A stretch of 32,403 bases of DNA from an uncultured Alphaproteobacteria bacterium (GTDB lineage: Bacteria > Pseudomonadota > Alphaproteobacteria > CADEGL01): positions 51,328 to 83,730 of the forward strand of contig CADEGL010000003.1 in NCBI GenBank assembly GCA_902826885.1, in the 5' to 3' direction. Below, one piece after another: positions 7,887 to 16,418 of the stretch. The notes under the pieces were generated by a model that was not told the DNA's origin, searched no databases, and saw nothing but the letters and a program-made list of their open reading frames with translations. Numbering within the stretch: the first letter of the stretch is position 1; the number at the start of each line of letters is the position of its first letter. A program made the translations under genes and the position numbers.

Positions 7887-8002
7887 TTGCTATGGCTGGG
7901 TTTTCCCGTTCGCGCTGTCACAGAATGGTCATGCAATCCCAACAATTTAGGGTTGTGAAGCGCGCATAGATCAGGTTACAAAAAAACCCATTGGTTCCAC
8001 CG

Positions 8003-8018
8003 CCTCCTCGGGGGGAGG
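8003..8018 (+). promoter_or_regulatory. Possible hairpin sequestering the ribosome-binding site of the CHAP gene
   Basis: CCTCC (8003-8007) can pair with GGAGG (8014-8018) around a 6-nt loop, and the GGAGG touches the ATG at 8019 with no spacer. Both the abutting ribosome site and the possible pairing would lower translation. With only 5 bp plus a wobble this could be chance in G/C-rich DNA. Confidence 0.25.
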
Positions 8019-8807
8019 ATGACGGCTTCTAGAAACGTATTCCTTACGCTCTGCGTCACTGTCGCCTCGGTCTTTGCCGTCGCTGCAACCGCTGGCCCCA
8101 ATCCGGGCGGCAAGAAGCCGGTTCCGACCTACAAGGTCGCCCAAAAGCCCACCGCACCCGCGAAGGCCCACAAAGCCTCGGCGCAGAAATCGGCCTCCAA
8201 AACAAAGACGGCCCGTAGCCCCGGCATCAATTGCGTCCAGTACGTGCGCTCGGTGTCCGACGTCGAACTGTCCGGCGACGGTTGGATGTGGTGGGACCGC
8301 GCCGGCGACCGCTACGAGCGCGGCAATACGCCGCAGCCGGGCGCCGTCATGGTGTTCAAGCGGACCAAGCAGATGGTCCACGGTCATATCGCGATCGTCT
8401 CCGAGCTGGTCGACGAACGCACGATCCGTATCAATCATTCCAACTGGGCGCCGCGTGGGGGCCTGCGCGGCCGCATCGATACCGATGTGACGGTCCAGGA
8501 CATCTCCGACAACAACGACTGGAGCGCGGTGCGCGTCTGGTACGAGAAGGCCGACAATTTCGGCCGCCCCTATCCGATCGCCGGCTTCGTCTACTCGCCC
8601 AGCGGTGGCCTTCCCCCGGCCCAGGAGCGGGCGCTCGAGGTTAAGACGACGCCCGTTAAGATGGATCGGAACGCTCCGTTGCAGCCCAACTATCCACCCT
8701 ACTATCAGGGGCAGCGCCGTTCGGACGAAGCGGCTTCGCTCAACGACAGCGTGTCGACCCAACTGGCCCAGCAGATCGATTGGGCCGCGGATCGCCGCTC
8801 GAACTGA
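8019..8807 (+). CDS. Secreted CHAP-domain protein (predicted peptidoglycan amidase/endopeptidase)
   Basis: The 262-aa protein starts with a likely Sec signal peptide (hydrophobic FLTLCVTVASVFAVAATAG), then a Lys/Ala/Pro-rich linker of about 45 residues typical of wall-binding regions. The CHAP catalytic domain follows, with C72 in INCVQYVR, H123 in GHIAIV and N139 or N142 in RINHSNW. CHAP enzymes cut amide bonds in peptidoglycan stems. The C-terminal 60 residues are Pro/Gln-rich and likely disordered. No other in-frame start lies near, but the GGAGG directly touches the ATG, which is unusual. It stands alone between the terminator hairpin and the cupin gene. The precise bond cleaved is unknown. 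Confidence 0.87.
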   Translation: MTASRNVFLTLCVTVASVFAVAATAGPNPGGKKPVPTYKVAQKPTAPAKAHKASAQKSASKTKTARSPGINCVQYVRSVSDVELSGDGWMWWDRAGDRYERGNTPQPGAVMVFKRTKQMVHGHIAIVSELVDERTIRINHSNWAPRGGLRGRIDTDVTVQDISDNNDWSAVRVWYEKADNFGRPYPIAGFVYSPSGGLPPAQERALEVKTTPVKMDRNAPLQPNYPPYYQGQRRSDEAASLNDSVSTQLAQQIDWAADRRSN

Positions 8808-8918
8808 CCGTCTTTTCCGTTTCAAACTCTTCCTCCCGCCCTGGGCAGCGCCCCCGGGCGCGCTCTATCATGTGGTGCGCGGGCCGCGATGCCGCGCCAA
8901 TAGAGGGAGGGACGGGCG

Positions 8919-9395
8919 ATGGACGACAAGGTGAAGACGCAGACCACCAAGGACGGCAGCGTCTATCCGGACCGGCGCGTCTGGAACATCGACGAGATCG
9001 AGTTCACGCCCTTCAACCGCTACGGCTCGGACGTGTCCAAGCTGTTCTGGGCGCCGCTCACCTTCGATCGCGCGACCGGTAAAGGCTGTTTCCTCATTCG
9101 CTTCCTGCCTGGCGGCACTTCGACGCCGCACGAGCATCACGGCTACGAGGAGTTCTATGTCGCCGAAGGCAGCGTCATCGACCATGACGGGGTCGAGTAC
9201 AAGGCGGGCCACTTCGTCTCGTTGAAGCCTGGCACGAAGCACTTCTCCCATTCGCCCAACGGCGCGCTTCTCGTGGCATGGCTCACGGACAACAACCGCG
9301 TGGTGCCCGAGGGGGAGAACCTGTCCTGGGGTAAGCCCACGGGCTGGGCGCTGGACACACCGCACGGCAAGGCCAAGGTGAAAAAGGCGAGCTGA
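8919..9395 (+). CDS. Cupin-domain protein (small metal-binding beta barrel)
   Basis: The 158-aa product is a single-domain cupin. Motif 1 gives H71, H73 and E77 or E78 in TPHEHHGYEEFYVAEG, and motif 2 gives H108 in LKPGTKHFSHSP, enough for one Fe, Mn or Zn ion. The N-terminal 50 residues (DRRVWNIDEIEFTPF) resemble ChrR/anti-sigma-like cupins and small enzymes annotated as acetylacetone-cleaving or unknown. A strong GAGGGAGGGA site precedes the ATG. The methyltransferase gene follows 35 bp later on the same strand, so they may form an operon. No specific reaction can be assigned. Confidence 0.83.
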   Translation: MDDKVKTQTTKDGSVYPDRRVWNIDEIEFTPFNRYGSDVSKLFWAPLTFDRATGKGCFLIRFLPGGTSTPHEHHGYEEFYVAEGSVIDHDGVEYKAGHFVSLKPGTKHFSHSPNGALLVAWLTDNNRVVPEGENLSWGKPTGWALDTPHGKAKVKKAS

Positions 9396-9430
9396 TCGAC
9401 CCCAGCCCGCGCAGCCGATCGGGGGAACGG

Positions 9431-10264
9431 GTGCACGACCTGCCGCGCGACATCGCGTCGATGAAGCTCTACTTTCAGGTGGGGCGGATCTTCAATGAAC
9501 TGCGCGCGCGGGGAATCGCCGAGAATGCGCCGCTCCAATGCGGCGATCTGACCGCATTCGACCAGTACCATTATTTGGGCACCGATACGGTCGACGAGGC
9601 CGCGCGGCGGCTCGGCGTCTCCGCGTCGAGCCATGTCTTGGACGTGGGTGCGGGCATCGGCGGGCCCGCGCGCCATTTGGCGGCGACCACCGGTTGCCAA
9701 GTCACGGCGGTCGAACTGCAGCCGGAGCTGAATGCCACCGCCGCCAGCCTGACCGCCCGTTGCGGCCTGGGCGGGCAGGTGCGGCATCTGGAAGGGGACT
9801 TCTTGGCCCACGACGTGGCTTCATGGCACTGCGGCGGCATGGTGAGTTGGCTGGTCTTTCTGCACATCGCCGATCGCGCGGCGCTCTTGCGCCAGATCCG
9901 GCGCGCCCTGAAGCCGGGCAGCAAGGTCTTTATCGAGGACTTCTTCAAACGCGGCGAGTTGACGCCCGCGGAGTGGCGCGACATTCGTCAGCAGGTCTAT
10001 TGCCAGGCCCTGCCTTCGCTCGGGGAATGGCGCGCCCAGTTCCGCGACGCGGGCTTTGCCGAGATCGAGATCACGGACATGACGGAGACCTGGAAGCCCT
10101 TCGTCGCGGGCCGCATGAACAGCTTCCGAGCGGAGGAGGCGCGCAACGTCGCCGTCCATGGGCGGCTGGTGTTCGATGCGCTGGACGAATTCTACACCAC
10201 GATGGACCGGCTGTTCGGCGGCGGAAACCTAGGCGGCATCCGCGTAATCGCGACCAGCCCCTAA
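9431..10264 (+). CDS. Class I SAM-dependent methyltransferase (small-molecule N- or C-methyltransferase type)
   Basis: The 277-aa protein has a helical N-terminal cap followed by a Rossmann methyltransferase fold. The SAM glycine loop is VLDVGAGIGGPARHLA from V69, motif II contains VTAVELQPELN, motif III is HLEGDF, and LKPGSKVFIEDFF follows. The order and the ILHL-like VFLHIADRAALLRQI segment resemble sarcosine/dimethylglycine and phosphoethanolamine N-methyltransferases. It starts with GTG after GGGGGAACGG. The cupin gene is 35 bp upstream. Its convergent neighbour ends 7 bp beyond its stop. The methyl acceptor is unknown; a glycine-betaine or phospholipid role is only a guess from the family. 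Confidence 0.88.
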   Translation: MHDLPRDIASMKLYFQVGRIFNELRARGIAENAPLQCGDLTAFDQYHYLGTDTVDEAARRLGVSASSHVLDVGAGIGGPARHLAATTGCQVTAVELQPELNATAASLTARCGLGGQVRHLEGDFLAHDVASWHCGGMVSWLVFLHIADRAALLRQIRRALKPGSKVFIEDFFKRGELTPAEWRDIRQQVYCQALPSLGEWRAQFRDAGFAEIEITDMTETWKPFVAGRMNSFRAEEARNVAVHGRLVFDALDEFYTTMDRLFGGGNLGGIRVIATSP

Positions 10265-10271
10265 GGGCGCG

Positions 10272-11915
10272 TCAGCGGTCCTCGGCGGCCGAGCGCCAGA
10301 CTTTCCGGCGATCGAAAACCGTGCTGAGCACCACGCCCGAGCGTTTGACTTGCGCGATGATGCGGCCCGTGATCGGCGACGAGCAATCGGCGTTGGCGCG
10401 TTCGACGATGAAGTCTGCGCCGTCGATCTGTTTCGAGCCGCGCAAGAACGACGGGAAATAATAGGACGCGGACAGCGGGTTAGCGCAGACGACCGCCACG
10501 CTGTAGCGCCGGTGCAATGCCTTGCCGTCTTCCTTTTCGATGAACTGCTCGAGGTCGGTCGTGGCCTCGCGCAACGAGCTGCCCCAATAGTCGGTTTCGA
10601 ATCGGCCCGATGCGCCGTGCACGCCGCCTACGAACGCGTTGTAGTAGATGTATTCATAGGGAAACAGCGACGCCATGATCAGCACCTGGAACAGAGCCGC
10701 GGCACCCATGATTCCGACGAGACAACGGCCCCATGCAGGCGCTAACCCGGCCACGAGATCCCAAGTGCGATCCCAGGCCAATGCGGCGGCCACGGCAGCC
10801 ACGGGGACGAGAAAGAGGAAGTGGCGGTAGCCATGGAAGACGTTGGGCCGAAAAACCGCGCAGTACGCGATGGGGAATAAGAGCGCCACCATCAGCACGA
10901 TATGCGGTAAAGCGCGGCGGGTGTCCGTTCGCGCGCTACTGCGCGCGAGCCAAGCCGCGGCAAAGCCGGCGGCGCCCAAGAGGCCGAACAGCACCGCCTC
11001 CGGCAACCGGATCGCCAGCATCAAGGGCAGGTAGTAGAACGGCAGCTGCGAGGGCGACATCCATGTGCCGTCCATCAAGACCTTGCCCGGCCACTGCATC
11101 TTCGCGAACGACAAAAGCGCATCGAGCGGATTGAAGGGCGACTGGACCGACCAAGGCCAGAAGATCGCCATCATCAGATAGGCGACGGGCAGGGCGGGAA
11201 GAAGCCTCGCGGCGAAGCGCGCCGCGTCGCGCGCGACGGTCGCGAAAGTCTCCGCCCGAAGGCGCAAGGCGCCATGAATCGAAATCGCGATGGCCAGGTA
11301 AACCAGGACGAGGCCGCCGCCCACGCGAATGCCCAGCGCACAGCCCAAGGCCAAGCCGAATCCCAGCACGTTGCGCAAGCGGGGCGTGGGGAATTCGAAA
11401 CCCAGCCGGCACGCAAAGAACAGCGCCCAGATCAATGCGCAGGCAAAAGGGATGTCCTTCGGATTGAAGAAGCTATGGCCATAATAGGCCGGCGTCAGGG
11501 CCGTCAATGCGAGGGCGATGGCGCCCGCGCGCGGGCCTGCCAACAGGCGTCCCAGACGCCAGCTTCCCACGGCACCCAGGATACCCACGAACGCGCAGAG
11601 AAGATGGCGCGTTTCGTATAGCCCGAAAGGCGAAATCTTTGCCGTCAGTGCCGCGACGATCTCGAACAGACCGCCGTAGTAGAACAGGTTGTCGAGCGAA
11701 AAGACCGAACGATCGTGAAACAGCGAGCCATAATAGGCCAGAAGCTTGTCGCCATAGATGCGCTGGATTTCCTCGTCCCAGGTGATTCCGTAGTCACGGA
11801 ACGTGAGGACCGCCACGACCGCCAGCAAAACGAGAAAACACGCGGCCAGCCGATCCCAAGACAAGTGCGGGAGTTCAGCGCCACCGCGGGTCCCACGAAC
11901 GCTGCGTGCCGGCAT
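10272..11915 (-). CDS. GT-C membrane glycosyltransferase (GT39/GT83-like, ArnT/FlmK-type role)
   Basis: The 547-aa protein has about ten hydrophobic segments. After the first membrane helix it shows the acidic pair D47-E48 in DYGITWDEEI, as expected for a polyprenyl-phosphate-sugar-dependent glycosyltransferase that works on the periplasmic side. A second loop motif, FFNPKDIPFA, is typical of this group. The GT2 gene is 14 bp upstream on the same strand, and a YdjC-family deacetylase gene diverges beyond it. These three steps (load the sugar on a lipid carrier, deacetylate, transfer) match lipid A decoration with an amino sugar. Whether the acceptor is lipid A, another glycan or a protein is not shown by the sequence. 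Confidence 0.88.
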   Translation of the reverse strand: MPARSVRGTRGGAELPHLSWDRLAACFLVLLAVVAVLTFRDYGITWDEEIQRIYGDKLLAYYGSLFHDRSVFSLDNLFYYGGLFEIVAALTAKISPFGLYETRHLLCAFVGILGAVGSWRLGRLLAGPRAGAIALALTALTPAYYGHSFFNPKDIPFACALIWALFFACRLGFEFPTPRLRNVLGFGLALGCALGIRVGGGLVLVYLAIAISIHGALRLRAETFATVARDAARFAARLLPALPVAYLMMAIFWPWSVQSPFNPLDALLSFAKMQWPGKVLMDGTWMSPSQLPFYYLPLMLAIRLPEAVLFGLLGAAGFAAAWLARSSARTDTRRALPHIVLMVALLFPIAYCAVFRPNVFHGYRHFLFLVPVAAVAAALAWDRTWDLVAGLAPAWGRCLVGIMGAAALFQVLIMASLFPYEYIYYNAFVGGVHGASGRFETDYWGSSLREATTDLEQFIEKEDGKALHRRYSVAVVCANPLSASYYFPSFLRGSKQIDGADFIVERANADCSSPITGRIIAQVKRSGVVLSTVFDRRKVWRSAAEDR

Positions 11916-11929
11916 GCTCTCTCGCTGTG

Positions 11930-12937
11930 TCAGCGGCGCTCGGCGCCGACCTTTTCCGCGCCATGCCAGCCCTCGTCGGGCCCGTCATCGACGCCATAGG
12001 TCGCGCGCACGATGAAGAGCGGACGCCCCTTCACCTCGCTGAAGATGCGGCCGATGTAATCGCCCAGGATACCGAGGGTGAGGAGCTGGATGCCGCCCAG
12101 GAACAGCACGATCATGATGATCGATTCGTAACCGGGCACGTCCACGCCGTGCAGCGCCGTGCGGATCAGGCGGAACAGGATGTAGAGGAAGGCGAAGCCG
12201 GAAATCGTGGCGCCCACGATCGTCCAAACGCGCAAGGGGAAGTTGGAGAAAGCTGTCAGCCCATCGACCCCTAGGCGCAGAAGACCGCGCAGGCCCCATT
12301 TTGTCTCGCCTTCGCGCCGCTCCTCCTCGCGATAGGAAATGCCGCCTTGGCGGAAGCCGACCCAACTGTAGATGCCCTTCATGAACCGGGTGCGTTCGGG
12401 CATGCGGTTAATCACCGTAACCACCCGGTGGTCCAACAGGCGGAAATCGCCGGTCCCATGGGGGACCGGGACTTCGGACAGCCGATCGAACAAGGCGTAA
12501 AAAACCCGGCGCAAGATACGGGTCATCAGTGTCTGGTCCGTGCGCTCCTCGCGCACGGCATAGACGACCTCATAACCTTCACGCCATTTCTCGATCATGC
12601 CCGCGATGCGCTCGGGCGGGTGTTGCAGGTCGGCGTCGATAATCACCACGGCATCGCCCGTGGCATGGGACAGGCCGGCGCTGAGCGCGCGCTCCTTGCC
12701 GAAATTGCGTGACAGATCCACCACCTTGATCGCGGGGTGGCGCGCGCGCGCGGCCAACAGGCGATCAAGCGTGTCGTCCGAACTGCCGTCGTTCACGCAA
12801 ACGACATCCCAGGCCAGCCCCAGCCCGTTCAGCACGGGCACCAGGCGTGCGAAGAACGACTGGACGTTGGCGCCCTCGTTGAAGAAAGGCACCACGATGG
12901 TCAAGCGCGATGGCGAGGTGGCGGACGCTGGCGTCAT
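11930..12937 (-). CDS. GT2 polyprenyl-phosphate glycosyltransferase (DPM1/ArnC/FlmF-like)
   Basis: The 335-aa protein has a GT-A domain opening with TIVVPFFNEGANVQSF, the nucleotide-sugar loop VCVNDGSSDDT, LSRNFGKERALSAG and the metal-binding D101-A-D103 in IIDADLQHP. Two C-terminal membrane helices (about 233-257 and 267-291) anchor it, as in ArnC, GtrB and FlmF. It should transfer a sugar from a UDP or GDP donor to a polyprenyl phosphate on the cytoplasmic face. It is followed after 14 bp by the GT-C gene and diverges from the deacetylase gene with a 132-bp gap. The sugar is likely an N-acetylhexosamine if the three genes act together, which is inference. Confidence 0.92.
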   Translation of the reverse strand: MTPASATSPSRLTIVVPFFNEGANVQSFFARLVPVLNGLGLAWDVVCVNDGSSDDTLDRLLAARARHPAIKVVDLSRNFGKERALSAGLSHATGDAVVIIDADLQHPPERIAGMIEKWREGYEVVYAVREERTDQTLMTRILRRVFYALFDRLSEVPVPHGTGDFRLLDHRVVTVINRMPERTRFMKGIYSWVGFRQGGISYREEERREGETKWGLRGLLRLGVDGLTAFSNFPLRVWTIVGATISGFAFLYILFRLIRTALHGVDVPGYESIIMIVLFLGGIQLLTLGILGDYIGRIFSEVKGRPLFIVRATYGVDDGPDEGWHGAEKVGAERR

Positions 12938-13025
12938 GCGCGCGACGTGATCTCTCGGTCCGGTGTCATGGGCCGCTCGTAATCCTGCTCAAGAGCGCCG
13001 CCGGCGCGTGACGAGCCTGCCATGT

Positions 13026-13035
13026 CTTATATAAG
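13026..13035. promoter_or_regulatory. A/T-rich palindrome in the divergent GT2-deacetylase promoter region
   Basis: CTTATATAAG is a perfect 10-bp palindrome in the otherwise G/C-rich 132-bp gap between the two divergent genes. It resembles a -10 element readable in either direction and may mark a promoter for the rightward deacetylase gene about 35 bp downstream. No convincing -35 was identified. Confidence 0.25.
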
Positions 13036-13069
13036 CTAGGCGCCTGGAATTCGGAAGGATCGGGCCCAG

Positions 13070-13933
13070 GTGAGCGCGCAGGCGCCGTCCGCGCCGGCGG
13101 GCGGTATTCCTATCATTCTTTGCGCCGACGATTACGGCATCGCCCCCGGTGTCAGCCGCGCGATCCGCGACCTGATCGCTCGGCGGATTCTGACGGCGAC
13201 CGGTTGTATGACCGCCGGGTCCTGGTGGCCGGAGGAGGGGGCGGCCCTGCGTCCCTTGGCGAGTCTGGCCGATTGTGGGCTCCATATCACTCTCACGGAT
13301 CAGCCGCCGCTGGGCGCCATGCCGCGCACCGCGCCTGCGGGACTGTTGCCGAGCCTGGGGCGGCTGACGGCAGCGGCTTATACAGGGCGCCTCGATCGCG
13401 GCGAGATTGCGGCCGAGATCGACCGCCAGATCGCCCGCTTTTCGGCCGTCATGGGGGCACCGCCCGCCTTTCTCGACGGGCATCAGCATGTCCATCAACT
13501 GCCCGTGGTGCGCGATCTGGTGATCGCGCGCGCGAGACAGACAGGCGCGTCTCTTCGCTATGCCACCGAACCTTTGTCCGCGATCCTTCGGCGCGGCGTG
13601 GCCGTCGCGCGCGCGGCGGCGATCAGCCTGATGGGCATGGGGCTGCGGCGGCACGGGCAGGCGGCGGGCGTGGCCGGGAACAGCGTCTTCCGCGGCGTAC
13701 GGGACTTTTCGCCCGGGGAATCTTATCCGCTCCTGTTTCCCCGCTACCTTGAGCGGCCGGTCCCAGGCATGATGATCGCGTGCCATCCGGGGCTGGTCGA
13801 CGATGCGCTGCGCGCGGTCGATCCGGTCACGGTGCCGCGCGAGGGGGAGTATCGATATTTCATGGACGACGCGTTCGCACGCGATCTCGCGGCGGCGGGC
13901 GTTCGTCTGGTCCGGGGAAGCGAAGGCAGGTAG
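13070..13933 (+). CDS. YdjC/ChbG/HpnK-family carbohydrate deacetylase (NaxD-like)
   Basis: The 287-aa enzyme carries the family's metal site: D20-D21 in LCADDYGI, H72 in CGLHITL and the cluster DGHQHVH with H138, H140 and H142. Such enzymes remove an N-acetyl group from a sugar. Members include ChbG (chitobiose), HpnK (hopanoid glucosamine) and Francisella NaxD, which deacetylates undecaprenyl-phosphate N-acetylgalactosamine before transfer to lipid A. The start is a GTG after GGGCCCAG; no better start is seen. Divergent neighbours are a polyprenyl-phosphate GT2 and a GT-C enzyme, which argues for the NaxD-type role. No hopanoid gene is in view. The antiporter gene starts 5 bp after its stop, so both are likely on one mRNA. 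Confidence 0.88.
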   Translation: MSAQAPSAPAGGIPIILCADDYGIAPGVSRAIRDLIARRILTATGCMTAGSWWPEEGAALRPLASLADCGLHITLTDQPPLGAMPRTAPAGLLPSLGRLTAAAYTGRLDRGEIAAEIDRQIARFSAVMGAPPAFLDGHQHVHQLPVVRDLVIARARQTGASLRYATEPLSAILRRGVAVARAAAISLMGMGLRRHGQAAGVAGNSVFRGVRDFSPGESYPLLFPRYLERPVPGMMIACHPGLVDDALRAVDPVTVPREGEYRYFMDDAFARDLAAAGVRLVRGSEGR

Positions 13934-13938
13934 GGGTC

Positions 13939-16401
13939 ATGGAACAGATCGCCATCACCATCATCGCCATCATGGTCTTGTTGGCGACCGCCAGCATGCT
14001 GGTGCCGGTGGCCGACCGGCTGCGCGTGCCGCACGCCGTGCTTCTGGCCGCGCTGGGGATGGCGGTCGGCATTGTGACCATCATCGTCGGTTCGGGCTCG
14101 GGCACGGACCAGGTGGATGACGCGCTACGCACCTACGACCGCTTCCATCTGGACGCGGAGGTCTTGCTTTACGTTTTCCTGCCGGCGCTCTTGTTCACCG
14201 CCGGCCTGACCGTCGACGTCCGGCGCATGCTGGACGAGGTCTGGGCGGTCTTGCTCTTGGCCGTCGTCGCCGTGCTCGTCTGCGCGGGTCTGGTCGGCTT
14301 TGCCTTGCACCAGGTGTCGGGCGTCGATCTGGCGACCTGTGTGCTGTTGGGCGCCGTGATCGCGACCACCGATCCCGCCGCCGTCATCGCCGTGTTCCGC
14401 GAATTGGGCGCGCCCCGGCGGCTGACCATCCTGGTTCAGGGCGAAAGCCTGCTGAACGACGCGGCCGCCATCGCCATCTTCGCCATCGTGGTCGGCATCC
14501 TGAGCGGGCAGCAGGAGGTCGGTGGCGGCATGGCCACCTTCAAGTTCCTGGAAGATTTCATCGGCGGCGCCATCCTCGGCTACCTCTTCGCCCGCGTCGC
14601 CTTTTGGCTCATCAAGCGGCTCGACGGCGAACTGGGCGCCGAGATCACCATCACCATCGCGCTGGCGTACCTTTCCTTCATCTTGGGCGAGCGCTATTTC
14701 CACGTTTCGGGCGTGGTTGCCGTCGCGGTCGCCTCGCTGACGGTCGCCGCCTACGGCCCCGTGCGCCTGTCGCCCGGCAATTGGAAGACGCTGAGGGAAG
14801 TCTGGCACCATCTGGAGTTTTGGGCGGCGTCGCTCATCTTCCTTCTGGCCGCGATCGCCGCGGGCCATGAATTGTCGAATCTGCAATGGAGCGATCTGGG
14901 GCTGATCGGCGTTTTGATCGCAGGCGCGATCACCGCGCGCGCCATCGTGCTTTACGGGCTCTTGCCCGGGCTGGCGATGCTGGGCCTCGTGGAGCCGGTG
15001 GACGGCCGCTATAAGGCGGTCATCCTGTGGGGCGGCTTGCGTGGCGCGGTCACCATGGCACTGGCCTTGGCCGTCGCGGAAAACCAGGCCTTGCCGGAAG
15101 AGACGCGGCGCTTCGTGGCCATTCTGGCCATCGGCTTCGTCCTGTTCACCCTGTTCGTCAGCGCGCCGACCTTGCGGCCGCTTCTGCGCCTTCTGGGCCT
15201 GGACAAGCTGGACCCCGTGGAGGCCGCGCTGCGCGAGCGCGTCGTGGCCATGTCCCACTCCAGCCTGCGCGAACAGATCGCGGAGTTCGCCAAAAGCAGC
15301 GGGATGGACGAAAAAACGGCCCAGCAATTCGACCTGGCCAAGCCGGAGGACGAGCAGGACGTCCAGTTATCCAAGGCGCAGCGGATGCAGGTGGGCTTGC
15401 TGACCTTGGCCTCGCGCGAGAAGAGCCTTTATATCGAGCGCGCGATGGAGCGCGCGGCGTCGCGCCGGCTGGTGGCCATCCTGGTCAGCGCGGCCGATCG
15501 TATGAGCGACCGAATCAAGAGCGCCGGCGTCGAGGGGTACAAGAAGGCCGCCAACGATCTGATCGCCTTTCCGCGGCCGTTCCGAATCGCCCATTGGCTG
15601 CACCGCCGCTTCGGCTGGAGCCAGTCGTTGAGCCAACAGCTGGCCGATCGCGTCGAGATGCTTCTGATGGCCCAACTCGCGGTGCGCGAACTGATGGCGT
15701 TCAACCGGGCCGATATGCGTGCGTTGCTGGGTCAAGGCACGAGCGACCGCTTGGCGGCCATTCTGGAAGAGCGCGCGGAAAGCGTGCGCGACGCGCTGTC
15801 GGCGATCACGCTGCAGTACCCCACCTTTGCGACCGCTCTGCGCGAACAGTATCTCGCGCGTACCGTGCTGCGGCTGGAAGCGGCGGACTACGAGCGCATG
15901 TTCCAGGACGCGTTGATCAGCCGCGAGGTCTATCGCGATCTGCAACACGAGCTGTCGCACCGCCGCGAGGGGCTGGAACAGCGGCCGGTCTTGGATTTGG
16001 GCCTCAAGCTGCAAGCCATGATGCGCAGCCTGCCCATGTTCGCCGACCTGCCGGCCGACAGCGTCGAGAAGATCGGCCGCTTGCTACGGCCCCGCCTGGC
16101 GATTCCGGGCGAGCATGTCATCCGCAAGGGCGACAAGGGCGACGCCATGTACTTCATCGCGAGCGGCGAGGTCGAAGTGCGGGTTCCGTCGGGCCCGATC
16201 CGGCTCAAGGACGCGGATTTCTTCGGCGAGCTGGCGCTGCTGCGCAACGCGCCGCGCAGCGCCGACGTGGTGGCGTCCGGCTTCTGTCAGCTTCTGGCGC
16301 TGTATCGCGGCGACTTCCACCGCTTCCTGCGTGCGAACCCGACGCTCAAGGAACAGATCGAGCGCGCCGCCGAGGCGCGCATGTCGAACGCGCCGGCCTA
16401 A
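13939..16401 (+). CDS. CPA1 Na+(K+)/H+ antiporter with C-terminal cyclic nucleotide-binding domain
   Basis: The 820-aa protein has an NhaP/NHE-type transport domain (about 1-430) with a dozen membrane segments and the motifs ATTDPAAV (D145), GESLLNDAA (N173-D174) and GGLRGAVTMALAL (R368). A long helical cytoplasmic linker (about 430-690) has the segment LREQYLARTVLRLEAADYE. A cyclic nucleotide-binding domain occupies about 695-815: RKGDKGDAMYFIASGEVEV and FFGELALLRNAPRSADV, the second holding the phosphate-binding E and R. This layout recalls plant SOS1 and animal sperm NHE. It should exchange Na+ or K+ for protons under control of cAMP or a related ligand. The ATG follows a TAGGGG site and lies 5 bp after the deacetylase gene. 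Confidence 0.93.
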   Translation: MEQIAITIIAIMVLLATASMLVPVADRLRVPHAVLLAALGMAVGIVTIIVGSGSGTDQVDDALRTYDRFHLDAEVLLYVFLPALLFTAGLTVDVRRMLDEVWAVLLLAVVAVLVCAGLVGFALHQVSGVDLATCVLLGAVIATTDPAAVIAVFRELGAPRRLTILVQGESLLNDAAAIAIFAIVVGILSGQQEVGGGMATFKFLEDFIGGAILGYLFARVAFWLIKRLDGELGAEITITIALAYLSFILGERYFHVSGVVAVAVASLTVAAYGPVRLSPGNWKTLREVWHHLEFWAASLIFLLAAIAAGHELSNLQWSDLGLIGVLIAGAITARAIVLYGLLPGLAMLGLVEPVDGRYKAVILWGGLRGAVTMALALAVAENQALPEETRRFVAILAIGFVLFTLFVSAPTLRPLLRLLGLDKLDPVEAALRERVVAMSHSSLREQIAEFAKSSGMDEKTAQQFDLAKPEDEQDVQLSKAQRMQVGLLTLASREKSLYIERAMERAASRRLVAILVSAADRMSDRIKSAGVEGYKKAANDLIAFPRPFRIAHWLHRRFGWSQSLSQQLADRVEMLLMAQLAVRELMAFNRADMRALLGQGTSDRLAAILEERAESVRDALSAITLQYPTFATALREQYLARTVLRLEAADYERMFQDALISREVYRDLQHELSHRREGLEQRPVLDLGLKLQAMMRSLPMFADLPADSVEKIGRLLRPRLAIPGEHVIRKGDKGDAMYFIASGEVEVRVPSGPIRLKDADFFGELALLRNAPRSADVVASGFCQLLALYRGDFHRFLRANPTLKEQIERAAEARMSNAPA

Positions 16402-16418
16402 AGGCGGCTTGTCCGCGC

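Noticed and set aside
8838-8872. G/C-rich inverted stretch between the CHAP and cupin genes
   Set aside because: Pairing is short and broken and there is no T-run; not enough to call a terminator.
14125-15327. 400-aa minus-strand open frame
   Set aside because: Antisense to the antiporter's membrane domain; Asp/Gln/His-rich with no domain, a codon-bias artefact.
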